From Erythroxylum novogranatense (lineage: Eukaryota > Streptophyta > Magnoliopsida > Malpighiales > Erythroxylaceae): a stretch of 64,000 bases of DNA. Each line of letters begins with the position of its first letter. The first letter of the stretch is position 1. The stretch is taken from NCBI GenBank assembly GCA_029891385.1, contig CM057225.1:76719887-76783886 (forward strand), in the 5' to 3' direction. The notes below the pieces were generated by a model. It did not search any database. It was not told where the DNA came from and was given only the letters and a program-made list of their open reading frames with translations. Shown here piece after piece: positions 11,332-22,357 of the stretch. A program made the translations under genes and the position numbers.

Positions 11332-12476
11332 ATGCCACCTCGTAGAAGGACACGAGGAGTTCTGCAAGGTTCAATTGCACCTGACTCTCCACTGAGAGAG
11401 GAGAGCACGGATGAGTCCGTAGCCCCGGGAGTGACCCCAGTTGAGGTTTCTCTAGGGCGGAGTAGTGAGCCCCTTCGATCTCAGACTCAGTCGTCGCCTA
11501 GTCAGTCTAAGCAAGTGCCTACTCTAGACCCGAGACTCTTCCAGGCATTTACTCAAGCGTTTTTTCAGGCTATGGGCCAAATGCCTCAGGCTTCTGGTTC
11601 GGCCCCAGCTAAGAAGGGGAGACAGTTTGATAGGCTAAGGAAGTATGGAGCAGTGGACTTCTACGGGACCACTGACCCCGAGGAAGCTGAGACCTGGTTG
11701 AGGAAGACCAAAAGGGTCTTGGATCAGATGGAGTGCGAGGATGATGAGAGAGTGGTTTATGCTGCCAGTCTGCTTCAGGGTTATGCCTTGCATTTGTGGG
11801 AGACTGTGCCAGGGAGTCAGACGAGACCAGTAGGGTTGATATGGGGAGACTTCCTGACTGTGTATAGGAAGAAGTATCTGTCTGAGGTGTACATTCAGCA
11901 GAAGCAGAGGGAGTTTCTGAGTCTCACCCAGAGGGAGATGACTGTTGCTGAGTATGAGCGCCGGTTCACTCAGTTGTCGAGGTATGCTTTAGAGCTGATG
12001 TTCAGTGAGGCTGCCAAGTGCCGCAGGTTTGAGTCAGGCCTACATTTAGCTATCAGAGAGAAGGTGGTAGTACAGAACTTTGGTGATTTTCAGCAGCTGG
12101 TTAAAGCGGCTCTGAGAGTTGAGAACATCGAGAACATTAAGAGCGCAGTTAGCAGAAAGAGGAAGGGAAGAGCAGTTCAGGAGGGGACGTGGTACTTCTA
12201 TACCTGAGAGAAGTGCCAGAACGTTTCCTGTGCAGTCTGAGGAGAGGAGCACCAGTGGGAGCCGACCTAGACCTATGAGAACTTCTACTATTTCTCACCA
12301 AGCCTCAACGGTGGGCGGCAGTAGGAGAGAAGATGGGGAGAGGCCACCTCTTCCCAAGTGTGAGCACTGTAGGATACATCATAGAGAAGAATGTTTCAGA
12401 GTATCAGGAGCATGCTTCAATTGTGGGTAGAGAGGACACATAGCCAGACAGTGTCCTAAGCCGGATAGAAGAGAGG
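11332..12476 (+). pseudogene. gag: gag of element B (frameshifted)
   Basis: Capsid/nucleocapsid precursor that would assemble the virus-like particle and bind element RNA. The start MPPRRRTRG matches the gag start of element E (MPPRKRTRG), which supports this ATG. Residues ~105-230 form the retrotransposon gag domain (VDFYGTTDPEEAETWL, LHLWETVPG, REFLSLTQREMTVAEYERRF, CRRFESGLHLAIREKV). Around 12170 the frame shifts by one: coding continues in the frame that starts before 12119 and ends GACFNCG. A stop at 12428-12430 (TAG in place of an expected CAG) interrupts the zinc knuckle CFNC..GHIARQC. The first frame runs on to 12207 as junk. Gag is therefore truncated before RNA binding. Confidence 0.9.
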
Positions 12477-14095
12477 GATCGCAGATGCAAGCTTCCAGGA
12501 GGACAGAGCCAATGGGACAGAAGGCTGTGACTGAAGTGGGTAGCTCTGGTATACCTAAAAGAGCTCATCCTCCAGACGGATCCAGGGGCCAAGCTCCAGC
12601 TAGAGTTTTCGCAATGACTCGAGAGGAGGTAGAGACAGCTCCAGAAGTGGTGACGGGTATGATAAAATTGTTTGATGATTGTGTGCTTGCTTTGATTGAT
12701 CCGAGTTCTACCCATTCCTTTGTGTCTTCGGGTAGGACTGTGCATAGGGGGAGTCTGAGCCCATGGATACTCCTTTGATGGTGAGTACTCCAATTGGCCA
12801 GCATATTATTATTAGTCAAGTGTATAGAGAGTGTGAGATAGAGATTAGTGGAGGAATGTTTGTGGTGGATTTGATGCCTTTGAAGATGGGAGGATTGGAT
12901 GTGATCCTAGGTATGGATACCTTAGAGAAGTATCATGCCAACTTAGACTGCAAGCAGAAGACAGTGGAATTCGAGCTAGAGGATGGCAGAAAAGTGGTAT
13001 TTGTGGGAGTTAGAAGAGCCAGTTCGCCTCGGATTGTTTCAGCTATGTCAGCAGAGAGATTGATGAGTAGGGGGTGTGAAGCATTTTTGGCCTATGTGTT
13101 AGACACGAAGGCATATAGAGGGAGGTTGGAAGATATTCCTGTAGTAAGGGAATTCCCAGACGTCTTTCCCGAGGAGTTGCCAGGACTACCTCCTCCTAGG
13201 GAAATTGAATTTCCCGTTAAGCTTCTTCCAGGTACTGGACCGATTTCAATTCCGCCTTACCGAATGGCTCCAGCGGAATTGAAGGAGCTTAAGGAGCAAT
13301 TGGGGGATCTTTTGGAGAAGGGTTACATTAGGCCGAGCTCTTCTCCTTGGGGAGCTCCGGTGTTATTTGTGAAGAAGAAGGATGGGTCATTGCGGATGTG
13401 TGTGGATTATAGGAAGTTGAATCATGCCACCATTAAGAACCAATATCCTCTCCCACGCATAGATGGTTTGTTTGATCAATTGCAAGGGGCGAGAGTCTTT
13501 TTCAAGATAGATTTGAGATCGGGTTATCATCAGTTGAGGATTAAGGAGGCCGATGTGTCCAAGACTGCTTTTAGGACGCGGTATGGCCACTTTGAGTTTT
13601 TGGTTATACCTTTCGGGTTAACAAATGCTCCTGCAGTCTTTATGGATTTGATGAATAGAGTTTTCAAGTCTTTCCTAGACCAATTTATCATTGTCTTTAT
13701 TGATGATATATTGGTCTATTCTAAGAGTGATGAGGAGCACGAGGATCATTTGAGGGTTGCTTTGGAGACTTTGAGAAAGAATGAATTGTATGCCAAATTC
13801 GACAAGTGTGAATTTTGGCTAAGAGAGGTAGTATTCCTTGGGCATGTGATTTCAGAGCGTGGAGTGCATGTGGATCCACAAAAGATAGAAGCTGTAGTTA
13901 AATGGGAAGCACCTAAAAATGTAGCTGAGGTGAGAAGTTTCTTGGGACTAGTTGGATATTACAGGAGGTTTGTGGAGGGCTTTTCTTTGATAGCTGCTCC
14001 ACTTTCCAAATTGACGAGGAAGAATCAGAAATTTGAGTGGACTGAGGAGTGCCAGAGTAGTTTTGAGGAATTGAAAAATAGGCTTACTCTCGCTA
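12477..14095 (+). pseudogene. pol: Protease and reverse transcriptase of element B
   Basis: Protease processes Gag-Pol, and RT copies the RNA genome into DNA in the particle. The protease core reads LALIDPSSTHSFVSS: the expected catalytic D-S/T-G is D-P-S, so it should be dead. A frameshift lies between about 12735 and 12763, after which the frame runs [13 protein letters not shown]... to the RT. RT is well kept: [53 protein letters not shown] and FIDDILVYS (the YxDD-box position with both aspartates), then [13 protein letters not shown]. It is in frame with, and directly upstream of, RNase H. Confidence 0.93.
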
Positions 14096-14475
14096 CCGAT
14101 TTTGACATTACCTATGGTGATGATGGATACATTGTGTACAAAGGACGCTTCAGAAGGGTTTAGGATGTGTATTGATGCAAGGAGAGAAAGTGATTGCCTA
14201 TGCTTCTAGGCAATTGAAGCCTTATGAGATGAACTACCCTATTAATGATTTGGAGTTGGCTGCTATAATATTCGTGTTGAAGATTTGGAGACATTACTTG
14301 TATAGAGTTACTACTAGAGTATTTACGGACCATAAGAGCCTTAAGTACTTGTTGACTCAGAAAGAGCTGAATTTGAGGCAGAGGCGATGGTTGGAGTTAT
14401 TAAAAGATTATGATTTGGTGATAGACTACCATCTGGGGAAAGCTAATGTGGTAGCTGATGCATTGAGTAGGAAGT
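14096..14475 (+). pseudogene. pol: RNase H of element B
   Basis: RNase H degrades the RNA strand of the RNA-DNA hybrid. The region that should hold the first catalytic aspartate (YSDAS in C2) is scrambled by one or two indels at about 14130-14165, where the upstream frame ends VYKGRFRRV and stops. From 14172 the frame is restored: [51 protein letters not shown], and the terminal [10 protein letters not shown] that marks the end of the domain. Later catalytic residues (E of DLELAA, D of FTDHKSL) are present. The domain is non-functional as it stands. Confidence 0.9.
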
Positions 14476-15845
14476 CCACTATGGCACATGTGGAGACAGT
14501 GTACCTTCCTTTGCTGAAGGAATTAGCTAGACTTGGTGTGACATTGAGGCAAGTTGAGCCTGACTGTATTTTGGCAAACTTCAGAGTGAGACCAGTGTTG
14601 AGGGGGAAGATCAAAGAATTGCAGGAACGGGATGAGTGCTTGAGTAAGCTTAGAGTAGAGATAAAAGATGGCAAGCCCTCTGATGTAGAGGTAAAGGAAG
14701 ATGGATTGATGGTTATGGGTGACAGATTGTGTGTTCCAGATGTGTTAGAGTTGAAGGATGAGATCCTTGATGAAGCGCATAACGCTCCTTATGCAATGCA
14801 CCCAGGGAGTTCTAAGATGTATCGGGATTTGAAGGACCATTTCTGGTGGAAGGGAATGAGGAAAGATGTGGCAGAGTATGTTAAAAGATGTTTAGTGTGT
14901 CAGCAAGTTAAAGCTGAACACCAAGCACCTTCAGGCAAACTTAATCCTTTGCCAATTCCAGAATGGAAAGGGAAGAAGATTACCATGGATTTTTTGATGG
15001 GTTTACTGAGGACTAGTAGGAAGCATAACGCTATTTGGGTGATTGTGGATAGGTTGACCAAGTCAGCACACTTCTTGCCAATTAGACAGACGGATTCTTT
15101 GAATGTTTTGGCCAAGAAGTATGTGGATGAGGTAATCAGACTTCATGGGATTCCGAGTTCGATAGTTTCTGATAGGGATCCTAGGTTTACCTCCAGATTT
15201 TGGGAAAGTTTGCAGGAGGCTCTGGGGACTCAATTTCATTTTAGTAGATCTTTCCATCCGTAGACTGATGGACAATCAGAGAGGACGATATGGACTTTGG
15301 AGGCTATGTTGAGAGCTTGTGCTTTAGATTTTAAAGGTTTGTGGGATGATCACTTACCTTTGATTGAGTTTGCTTACAACAATTCCTATCACTCGGGAAT
15401 TCAGATGGCACCTTATGAGGCTTTGTATGGTAGGAGATGTAAAACTCCTATATGCTGGGATGAGGAAGGTCAAAGGAAGCTTGTAGGACCTGAATTGGTA
15501 CAGGTTACAGTGGATAAAGTTAAGTTAGTGAAGTAGAGACTTAAAGCAGCTCAAGATAGGATGAAGAGTTACACGGATTCTCATAGGAAAGAGATGGAAT
15601 TTGAAGTGGGTGAGAAGGTGTTTCTTAGAGCTTCTCCATGAAAAGGTGTTTTGAGGTTTGGCAAGAAGGGCAAGCTTAGCCCGAGGTATATAGGCCCATA
15701 TGAGATCATTGAGAGGATCGGGCCTTTGGCTTATAAGCTAGATTTGCCATTGGAGTTGTCTAAGATTCACAATGTGTTCCATGCATCAATGTTGAGGAGG
15801 TACAGATCGGATCCTTCGCACATAGTTCAACCTTCAGAGGTTTAG
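14476..15845 (+). pseudogene. pol: Integrase of element B (several stops)
   Basis: Integrase inserts the cDNA into chromosomes. The HHCC zinc domain is visible ([15 protein letters not shown] ... [12 protein letters not shown]). The catalytic core has D in ITMDFLMG, D in IVSDRDPRF and E in DGQSERT, so the DDE triad is present. The C-terminal part has SPRYIGPYEIIERIGPLAYKL and NVFHASMLRRY. Stops interrupt it at 15261-15263 (TAG, before TDGQSE), 15534-15536 (TAG), 15639-15641 (TGA) and 15843-15845 (TAG). The reading frame is otherwise continuous, so these are point changes, not indels. Confidence 0.93.
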
Positions 15846-16030
15846 TTGAGAGAGGATTTGACTTATGAGGAGCAACCAGTGGAAATCTTAGATTCCAAGG
15901 AAAAAGTGTTAAGGAACAAGATTGTGAAACTGGTTAAGGTCTTATGGAGGAACCATTCGACTGAGGAAGCAATTTGGGAGCCTTTGGAAGCCATGAAGGA
16001 GAAGTATCACTACCTCTTCATGGACTCAGG
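15846..16030 (+). pseudogene. pol: Chromodomain at the end of B integrase
   Basis: The segment PVEILDSKEKVLRNKIVKLVKVLWRNHSTEEAIWEP followed by EKYHYLF is the chromodomain that defines chromoviruses and is thought to steer integration to methylated-histone chromatin. The aromatic W of LWRNH and the terminal W of IWEP are present. It follows the integrase in the same frame after the stop at 15843. The frame runs open past the polypurine tract into the LTR (to 16112), so the natural stop seems lost. Confidence 0.85.
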
Positions 16031-16057
16031 TAAGGATTTCGAGGATGAAATTCTTTT

Positions 16058-16070
16058 AGGAGGGGAGAAT
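16058..16070 (+). other. Polypurine tract of B
   Basis: AGGAGGGGAGAA lies immediately before the 3' LTR start TGTTGGG. It is preceded by TTTCGAGGATGAAATTCTTT, the same 3' border seen in elements A and C2. Confidence 0.9.
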
Positions 16071-19053
16071 TGTTGGGCCCCAAAATTTTTTATTTTATTT
16101 TATTTTATTTGAATTAATTAATTATTGATTTATTTATTTATTCGTTAATGATTCTTTATTTTGCCTTAATTGTTTTAATTATAAATATAGATTTTGTTGA
16201 GCCTTGGGATTAGCATGTATAATTTGGAATTAGAATTTTGAAGTTAAAGTGAAGGGTTAGAATTAATTGGATTAATTGGTAGTAGGCTTGTGATATGTGT
16301 AGAGCCATATGAGACAAAATAAGGGCTTATTGGATGGAATGGGCTTTAGGAATAAATGAATAAGAAGAAGGAAGAGAGCCCATTAGAGTTGCTTGTAAGA
16401 GGATAAAGGAGAGCTCAAAACTATGTAGTTTTGAGAGAGGGTTTTAAGTTGAGAATTAAAAGAGTTAAATTGTTAAGAGAAGAGAAGAGAAGGAGGTAAG
16501 TGTCGTAGAGCCAAAGGAAAGAAGAGAAGAAAATCGTGAGCAAGAAAGGAAGAGGGTTTCGGCCAAGAGAGGAAGGAGACCCGTAGGAGGCTTGAAGGGA
16601 GGAAGAAAGAAGAGGAAAAAGAAGAGAAATCGACTTATTAAAGGTTAGTTCCATCTTTGCTTAAGCTGGGTTTAAGAATGGTGTAGGATGGGAGTTAGGG
16701 TTTGTGTAGAGATTGAGGAAAGATAGAGGAAAAGGTGAGATCTATGGATTTCAGGGATTTCTAAGCTAAGGTCTTGGGTATTATAGCTTAAATGTCCTAT
16801 GGGTAGGTTAGGTTTAAAGTTTATTTTCATCTTTGCTTGATTTATGAATATTATGACTTTCTTTCAAAATGTACTTATTGAATGAAGTATGATTTAATTG
16901 AAGGAACTCAAGAAAACCCCACTCAAGACAAGGAGGAAGGGCAATCTTGAATTCGGATTTCTACGATAGGTGGGTAACATTTTTATAGTTGTTGAGTAAT
17001 AGGCAAATGCCCTATGTGTGTTATCTTTGTTAATTGTGAGTATATTGAAAATGTATTTCCCTTGATTTGAATGAAAAGAGCGTAACTATGTAGATTTGAT
17101 ACAATGGAAGAAGCATAAAATGCTATTTTTATTTTTGAATATGTGAGCATAAATTGGTTGTGATTGGGCAAGAGAGAAACTATATCATTAGTCACGTGCA
17201 TGTTGACCCCCTAGCCTTCTCCCGGCAGCCCGCTTGTGGCCCACGAGATCCAAAAATAGACTCGTTGTGTTTACGATAAACTTCGGTTTATTCGTTGTGT
17301 TTATGGAACTCTCGAGCCAAATGTGTGCATTCCATCATTTATTTGTGTTTATGATGCATAATATATGTTTGATTGATATGAACTCTCATGTTATGCTTAT
17401 GTGATGATTTTGGATTATTTGAGCTTTATATGATAAATTGCTATTGTTTCGGATTGTTAATGATTTGTTGTGTGGCTCTTTACCTGATGGCTATAAACGT
17501 GTTAGCCATTGAGCCGTGTTAGCTCACCCCCCATTCTCCCTCCTCAGGTGCAAATTCTAGTTGATCGCGGAACCTTGCAAGGCATCGGGCATCACTCCAA
17601 GAAATTTTAGCTACTTTTGTATTAAGTTAGTAACTAGCTTTTGGAATGGCTTTATAAGCATATCGAACATGGAGCATCTCACACATCTTGTATTTTGTAT
17701 TTGACTTTGATGGATATGCTGATATGTAATTAAAGCCATGCTTGAACTTTGTTATGATTTGGAAAGAGAAGGAGAGCTTTAGTACTCTCTTCATGTGAGT
17801 TTGTTGAAGTGGGATGTAGTGCTGAAATTTCTGGGTATGTTGTGTTTTCTGCAGTTTCTGAGTTGATATAGGTCATCTGGGATTATTATGACACCTTGAT
17901 GGTGTTAGGCGAGCTATAGAGCTCTTCCAGGATGTTTTATGAATTAATTTTGATGTGTTGATTGGTAGGTGTGGTTATTAGAATTAAATGCAGATGCTGT
18001 CAAATTGACAGATCTTAGGCAGAAGCTTCAAGTCCACTTTTGACCCTTATAGAGTTAGAATATAGGTCAGTGATCTTCATGAAAGTTGTAGATAATTCTT
18101 TTACCTTTCCATAGGCACTAAGTTTGTTAAATTTGAAGTTCTGGGTCAAATTTTATGGAGGTCGCAAGTTCTGGTGCTGTTTGTGAAGAGCTAGTCGATC
18201 TGTCTTAGTGGAAACTTTTGATTCCCGTAGAGTCTGAGCTAGCTTGTGAGTCCTTCTTGAAAAATATAGATTTTTCTTCTAGCTTTCTAACGCTTCTGGC
18301 CGTGTTTGATTTGGAGCTCGGGGTCAAAAGTTATGAAAGATAGAAGTCAGATAGGTCGGATCGCGAGGCTGGTAGCCTGCGCTGCATGCGAGGCACCAGC
18401 GCCGCCATGATTGCTCGACATGCTTAGAAGCGATTCTATGGATTTGGGGTCAGTTCCTGGCCGACCGACCCCTCTTCCTTCTTTTGGCCATAACTTGTTG
18501 TGTAGACCTCCGATTGACCCCATTTTCGAAGCGATAGATCCCTAAGAGATTTTTATATCTTTCCAAACTTGATTTATCATTTTTTATTTTAAATTGAAAA
18601 ATGTGGTTTGAAACCAAATATGGAGGTCGGCTGATCAAGTCTGAATATACTTTACAAATTTTAAAATATATTGAGTTAGAGAGCTCCGATCGAGGGGATT
18701 ATTATTTTAAATTAAACTACAGACATAAACCTACAAGTTTTATGAAGGAGCCGACTGACAATTAAGCCTTTAAGATTTTCAAATTCTTACCTGAAGTCGG
18801 TAGTGCTCAATTTTGGCTGTTTTCTTTGAAATAACATTTTTGCCATAACTTCTTTATTTCAAATCCAAATTGAGCGTTTTCAGTGGCGTTGGAACCGTGA
18901 GAGCGTAAGGAACATATTTTCTTAAAAATTCAATCCCAAATTTTCTATTAAAAGTTTCTCTCATTGTGGTTGGTTTGTAATCAGTTTTGGGTCCTCTTTG
19001 CTTATGTGTGCTTGTGTGGTCCGAATGTTGGGCCTCGGTGATGGGGTCCAACA
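16071..19053 (+). repeat. 3' LTR of element B (2,983 bp)
   Basis: It starts TGTTGGGCCCC and ends GGGGTCCAACA, followed by the TSD CCAGG. It aligns with the 5' LTR along its whole length with scattered single-base changes, except in 18371-18433, where the GC cassette is different. It keeps the donor-like GTTAGT (16644), the acceptor CAG|GTGC (17545-17547) and the U5 hairpin (19026-19053). Confidence 0.96.
18361..18445 (+). repeat. GC cassette, B 3' LTR (diverged from the 5' copy)
   Basis: Between the shared borders GGCTGGTAGCC and GATTTGGGGTC, the 3' LTR has 63 nt where the 5' LTR has 57 nt. The two do not align beyond ATTGCTCG and CATG. The long perfect palindromes of the 5' copy are absent. 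Only short dyads such as GCATGC remain. Confidence 0.85.
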
Positions 19054-19422
19054 CCAGGACTCCCGCATGTCATTCCGGTACATATCCTACGATAAGGGTG
19101 AGCTACGATCAATCACTACAAACACTTCACATGGAATCATAATAAAACATCAGTATAAAAAAATCACAATGTTTTTGAAACCAAAATTTTCCTCATTTCA
19201 TTTCTTCAAAACCAGAAGTCTACACGTCTGTTATCGTTTACTGTCTGTACATCAATCCCCAAAACCTAGTACAAATGCTATATGAAAGAGGAAAAATACA
19301 TCAGGTCTATCTAGGTCATCCCAAAAGTCCCAACTGATTGACCTGTGAGTCATGACTTCTCTCGCCAACATAATCTATACAGCAGGAAATGTCCCTCTGG
19401 AGCTAGGAGTCTACTCTCGGTC

Positions 19423-19462
19423 CTGAAAAATTTGTTGAAATTTTGGGTGAGTTTGTAAACTC
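19423..19462 (-). promoter_or_regulatory. Hairpin / CTCACCC / CAG module, C1
   Basis: Read on the minus strand: GAGTT-TACA-AACTC (19449-19462), CACCC, a T-rich run and CAG|GACC (19423-19425). Pairing is perfect, and the loop differs from that of C2 and D (CGCA). Confidence 0.55.
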
Positions 19463-19683
19463 AGTGAGGTAACCATCATCGATGGTTCACTCAATTCATG
19501 CAACAATCAGGCATATCACAATTATTTCATAATTTCACATACATCAGAAGTACCACATGATCACATTAGTAACAAATTTTATTTTCACATAAGCATAAGG
19601 CATTTCGCCTTTCACTCAATCAAATATATGTAAGCAAATGCATATAAAATGCTTATGTGACCCTTTTTTTAATTTATTACGGT

Positions 19684-19818
19684 GTTGTGACCGAGCGCCT
19701 GGACTGTCCCAATATGGGCACATTAATCGTTAAGCCTGAGGCTCTAAATCACTGTGGGGCTCGAGGCCCAAATACAATCGTTAAGCTTTTAGCTGTAGGT
19801 GGCTGCTCCGGTCACAAC
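19684..19818 (-). repeat. Dyad array enclosed by GTTGTGACC inverted repeat, C1
   Basis: GTTGTGACC (19684-19692) and GGTCACAAC (19810-19818) are a perfect inverted repeat. Inside lie short dyads AGCCTGAGGCT, GGGCTCGAGGCCC and AGCTTTTAGCT. The same layout is found in C2, D and A2. Confidence 0.6.
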
Positions 19819-20326
19819 TGTCATTATCTGAGTATGTATTCATGTATGAGTTGCATATGTGACAATTAAGCAGTATATACATCACAATTAACACATTTGT
19901 CACAATTTATCACATCAAGCAAGTAGTTCTCAAATTCACATACAAATAGCACTTCTATGTCATAGCTCCCCAGTACATCGGACCTTCTGTCTGGAATCCA
20001 CAATCACAATCAATCTCAAACCCACCATTATTCACCACAAAGTTATAAGCAATCAATAATTGAGAGAACCGTCTAGGTCACTCAACAATAGCTTTCGAGC
20101 TAATGCCTGGAAGTCTCGACAACATCTGTGAGTTGACGTTCCAAATGTGCCTCTATAACAGTTAAAATACACAAATATTACCAAGTGTACAATCATAAAT
20201 GTTTAATAATGGACATGGAGAAATTAAAATGTGTACAATGCATGTTCGTGACATTCCCGGCATTATTCCAAAAATTCTTATCATAAAAATTTCCTCTAAA
20301 TTTTAGAAATCCAAAGACACCAAAAT

Positions 20327-20553
20327 TGTTGGACCTCGTTTCCGGAGCCCAACATCGGACATGGAAGCGCGGTGCTCGGTGCGTGAGGGGAGGCCTTGGA
20401 GATGATACATATAAGTTAAAAGAAGAAAGGGATCCCTCAAAAGCACAAGCGGGCGTCGTCGCGACGTGTGATGTCTCGCAGCGGCGAAACCTCTAGGGTA
20501 GCTACGCCGCGGCGAGCAATGAAGCCCTTGCGGCGGTGAGCAAAAGAACGCTC
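20327..20553 (-). repeat. 3' LTR stub of E (227 bp)
   Basis: This matches 35805 onward in the 5' LTR: the terminal hairpin, ACATGGAAGCGCGGTGC, and the GC-rich cassette with its AAAGAACGCTC. The match ends within that cassette, where RT sequence begins. The deletion breakpoint is thus inside the palindrome-rich block. Confidence 0.88.
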
Positions 20554-20559
20554 ATCATC

Positions 20560-21166
20560 GGAGCAGCTATCATGGAGAATCCTTCTACAAACCTCCTGTA
20601 GTAACCTAGCAGACCCAGAAAGCTCCTCACCTCTGTCACTATCTTGGGTGCATGCTAGTTTACCACTGCTTCGACTTTCCTTCGATCAACATGTACACCA
20701 TCCTGCGAAATCACATGTCCAAGGAATGTCACCTCATGAAGCCAAAACTCACACTTGCTGAACTTAGCATAAAGCTCTCTCTCCCTTAGAGTCTGCAATA
20801 CAATCCTGAGATGCTCCTCATGTTCTTCTTCACTTTTAGAATATACCAGAATGTCATCTATAAACACTATAACAAACTGATCCAGATACTCCTTGAAGAC
20901 CCTATTCATAAGATCCATGAAAGCAGCTGGAGCATTGGTCAAACTGAATGGCATAACCAAAAACTCATAATGCCCGTATCGAGTCCTAAAGGCTATCTTG
21001 CTTACATCAGAATCCTTGATTCTGAGCTGATGATAGCTTGACCTGAGATCAATCTTGGAGAAGACCCTTGCTCCCTGCAACTAGTCAAATAGATCATCTA
21101 TCCGTGGCAAAGGATACTTGTTCTTAATTGTCACCTTGTTGAGTCTTCGATAGCCAATACACATCC
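20560..21166 (-). pseudogene. pol: Reverse transcriptase, C-terminal part, element E
   Basis: This is the continuation of the RT that starts on the other side of LTR F. Visible on the minus strand: [11 protein letters not shown], a stop, [59 protein letters not shown] (catalytic aspartates present) and [22 protein letters not shown], then a stop and [23 protein letters not shown], where coding ends at the deletion. The FIDD box and fingers/palm motifs show Ty3/gypsy RT. CATCC at 21162-21166 is the target duplication of F. Confidence 0.93.
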
Positions 21167-22327
21167 TGTTGGACCCCGATCTTTTAGTGGAAATTGGAAA
21201 TATGAAAATAAAAATTTGATAAGATTTTTTTGTATATGAATGGAGTTATAGATATTTTTGCCTTAAGGAAATTGATGAGAAAAGTTTTGTTTGATTTGGT
21301 AACTTTGGGTTTCAAATAGATTTGTATGGGTTATGAAAGTTCAAGTGGATGAGTGGATTGAAATGGAAGTTGAAATCAAGAAATAGAAAGTGAAAGTGAA
21401 AATTTTTGAAGAAATTAGAAAGTAAAGACAATTTGTTTGGTTATGCATGTGGTGTTTTAAGTTAGATTATTGTAAGAATAAGATTTCAGTCATATGTGGA
21501 GAATGGTGGAGTTTTGTATCTTTTGTACTTGGACTTGAATACTGATGTTGTAATATGGCTTGGAATGCCATTTAATTTTATAAACATTTATCTTATGATG
21601 TTAATGAGACATGGATTTATATATGGATATGAAAGATCAATTGTGTATGAATATCAATTGTGTATAGATTTGTGTGTATTGTGTTTGAGAGGAATTAGTT
21701 GAAGAGTTTGTGGTGATGTGTTGATATGTGAAGTTGATGTGTTAGAATGGTGTTAGAAACTTCAATGGCAAATCTGTACTGATCTAGATATATTTGGCCA
21801 AAGTGGTCTTAATGAAAGTTTTAGCTCATGTTTCCATCTTTCTAACGCCATAAAGTATGAAATTTTTCGATATCGGGACGAAAAGTTTTGATTTTTAGAA
21901 GTTCTGATGTTGTTTAGTGTGGGGTTGATCGACCAGTCAGTTTGCATGGAGTTTTTGACCCATTTAGAGGTCGTTCTGATTTTTAAGGTCTTCATGAAAG
22001 TTGTAGAGAGTTTCTTTATCGTTCTATAGACACCAAGTTTGTCTTATTTGGAGTTCTTCGTAAAAAGTTATGATGTTTGCAAGTTGAGGTACTGTGTAAA
22101 GTTTTGAGGAGATTATCGATGGGTCATCTTTGAGTACATTTTTGACCCCTTTAAAGACTGATTTTGCCTTTGAGTCCTTCTTGAAAATTTTAGATCTGTC
22201 TCTTAGCTTTTCAACGAATCAAACCGTGTCTTATTTAGAGTTCTGAGTAGAAAGTTATGATCTTTCTAAGTAGGGATGTTCTGGAGAAAGGGGTCAGACG
22301 AAGTTAGTCTTCATTTTAAATGCATCA

Positions 22328-22357
22328 TGACGTCATCTTAAATGCATGATGACGTCA
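22328..22357 (+). promoter_or_regulatory. Paired TGACGTCA palindromes (CRE/TGA-bZIP type)
   Basis: Two perfect TGACGTCA octamers (22328-22335 and 22350-22357) lie 22 bp apart, each followed by TC, with a GCGTCATCA half-site at about 22387. TGACGTCA is the core of plant TGA/CRE bZIP sites, and paired TGACG motifs form as-1-like elements. They occupy the place in LTR F where other LTRs carry the GC cassette. Confidence 0.55.

Larger units (their letters stand above)
8159..19053 (+). mobile_element. Complete Ty3/gypsy chromovirus B (10.9 kb, TSD CCAGG)
   Basis: Two LTRs (8159-11136 and 16071-19053) enclose a PBS, gag, protease, RT, RNase H, integrase, chromodomain and polypurine tract in the order of Tekay/Del-type chromoviruses. 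CCAGG at 8154-8158 and 19054-19058 is a perfect 5-bp target duplication, so both ends are original. Over the first ~570 bp of the LTRs I count about 14 differences by eye, so the insertion is moderately old. The coding region has at least three frameshifts and several stops, so it cannot act alone. It sits inside solo LTR C1. Confidence 0.96.
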
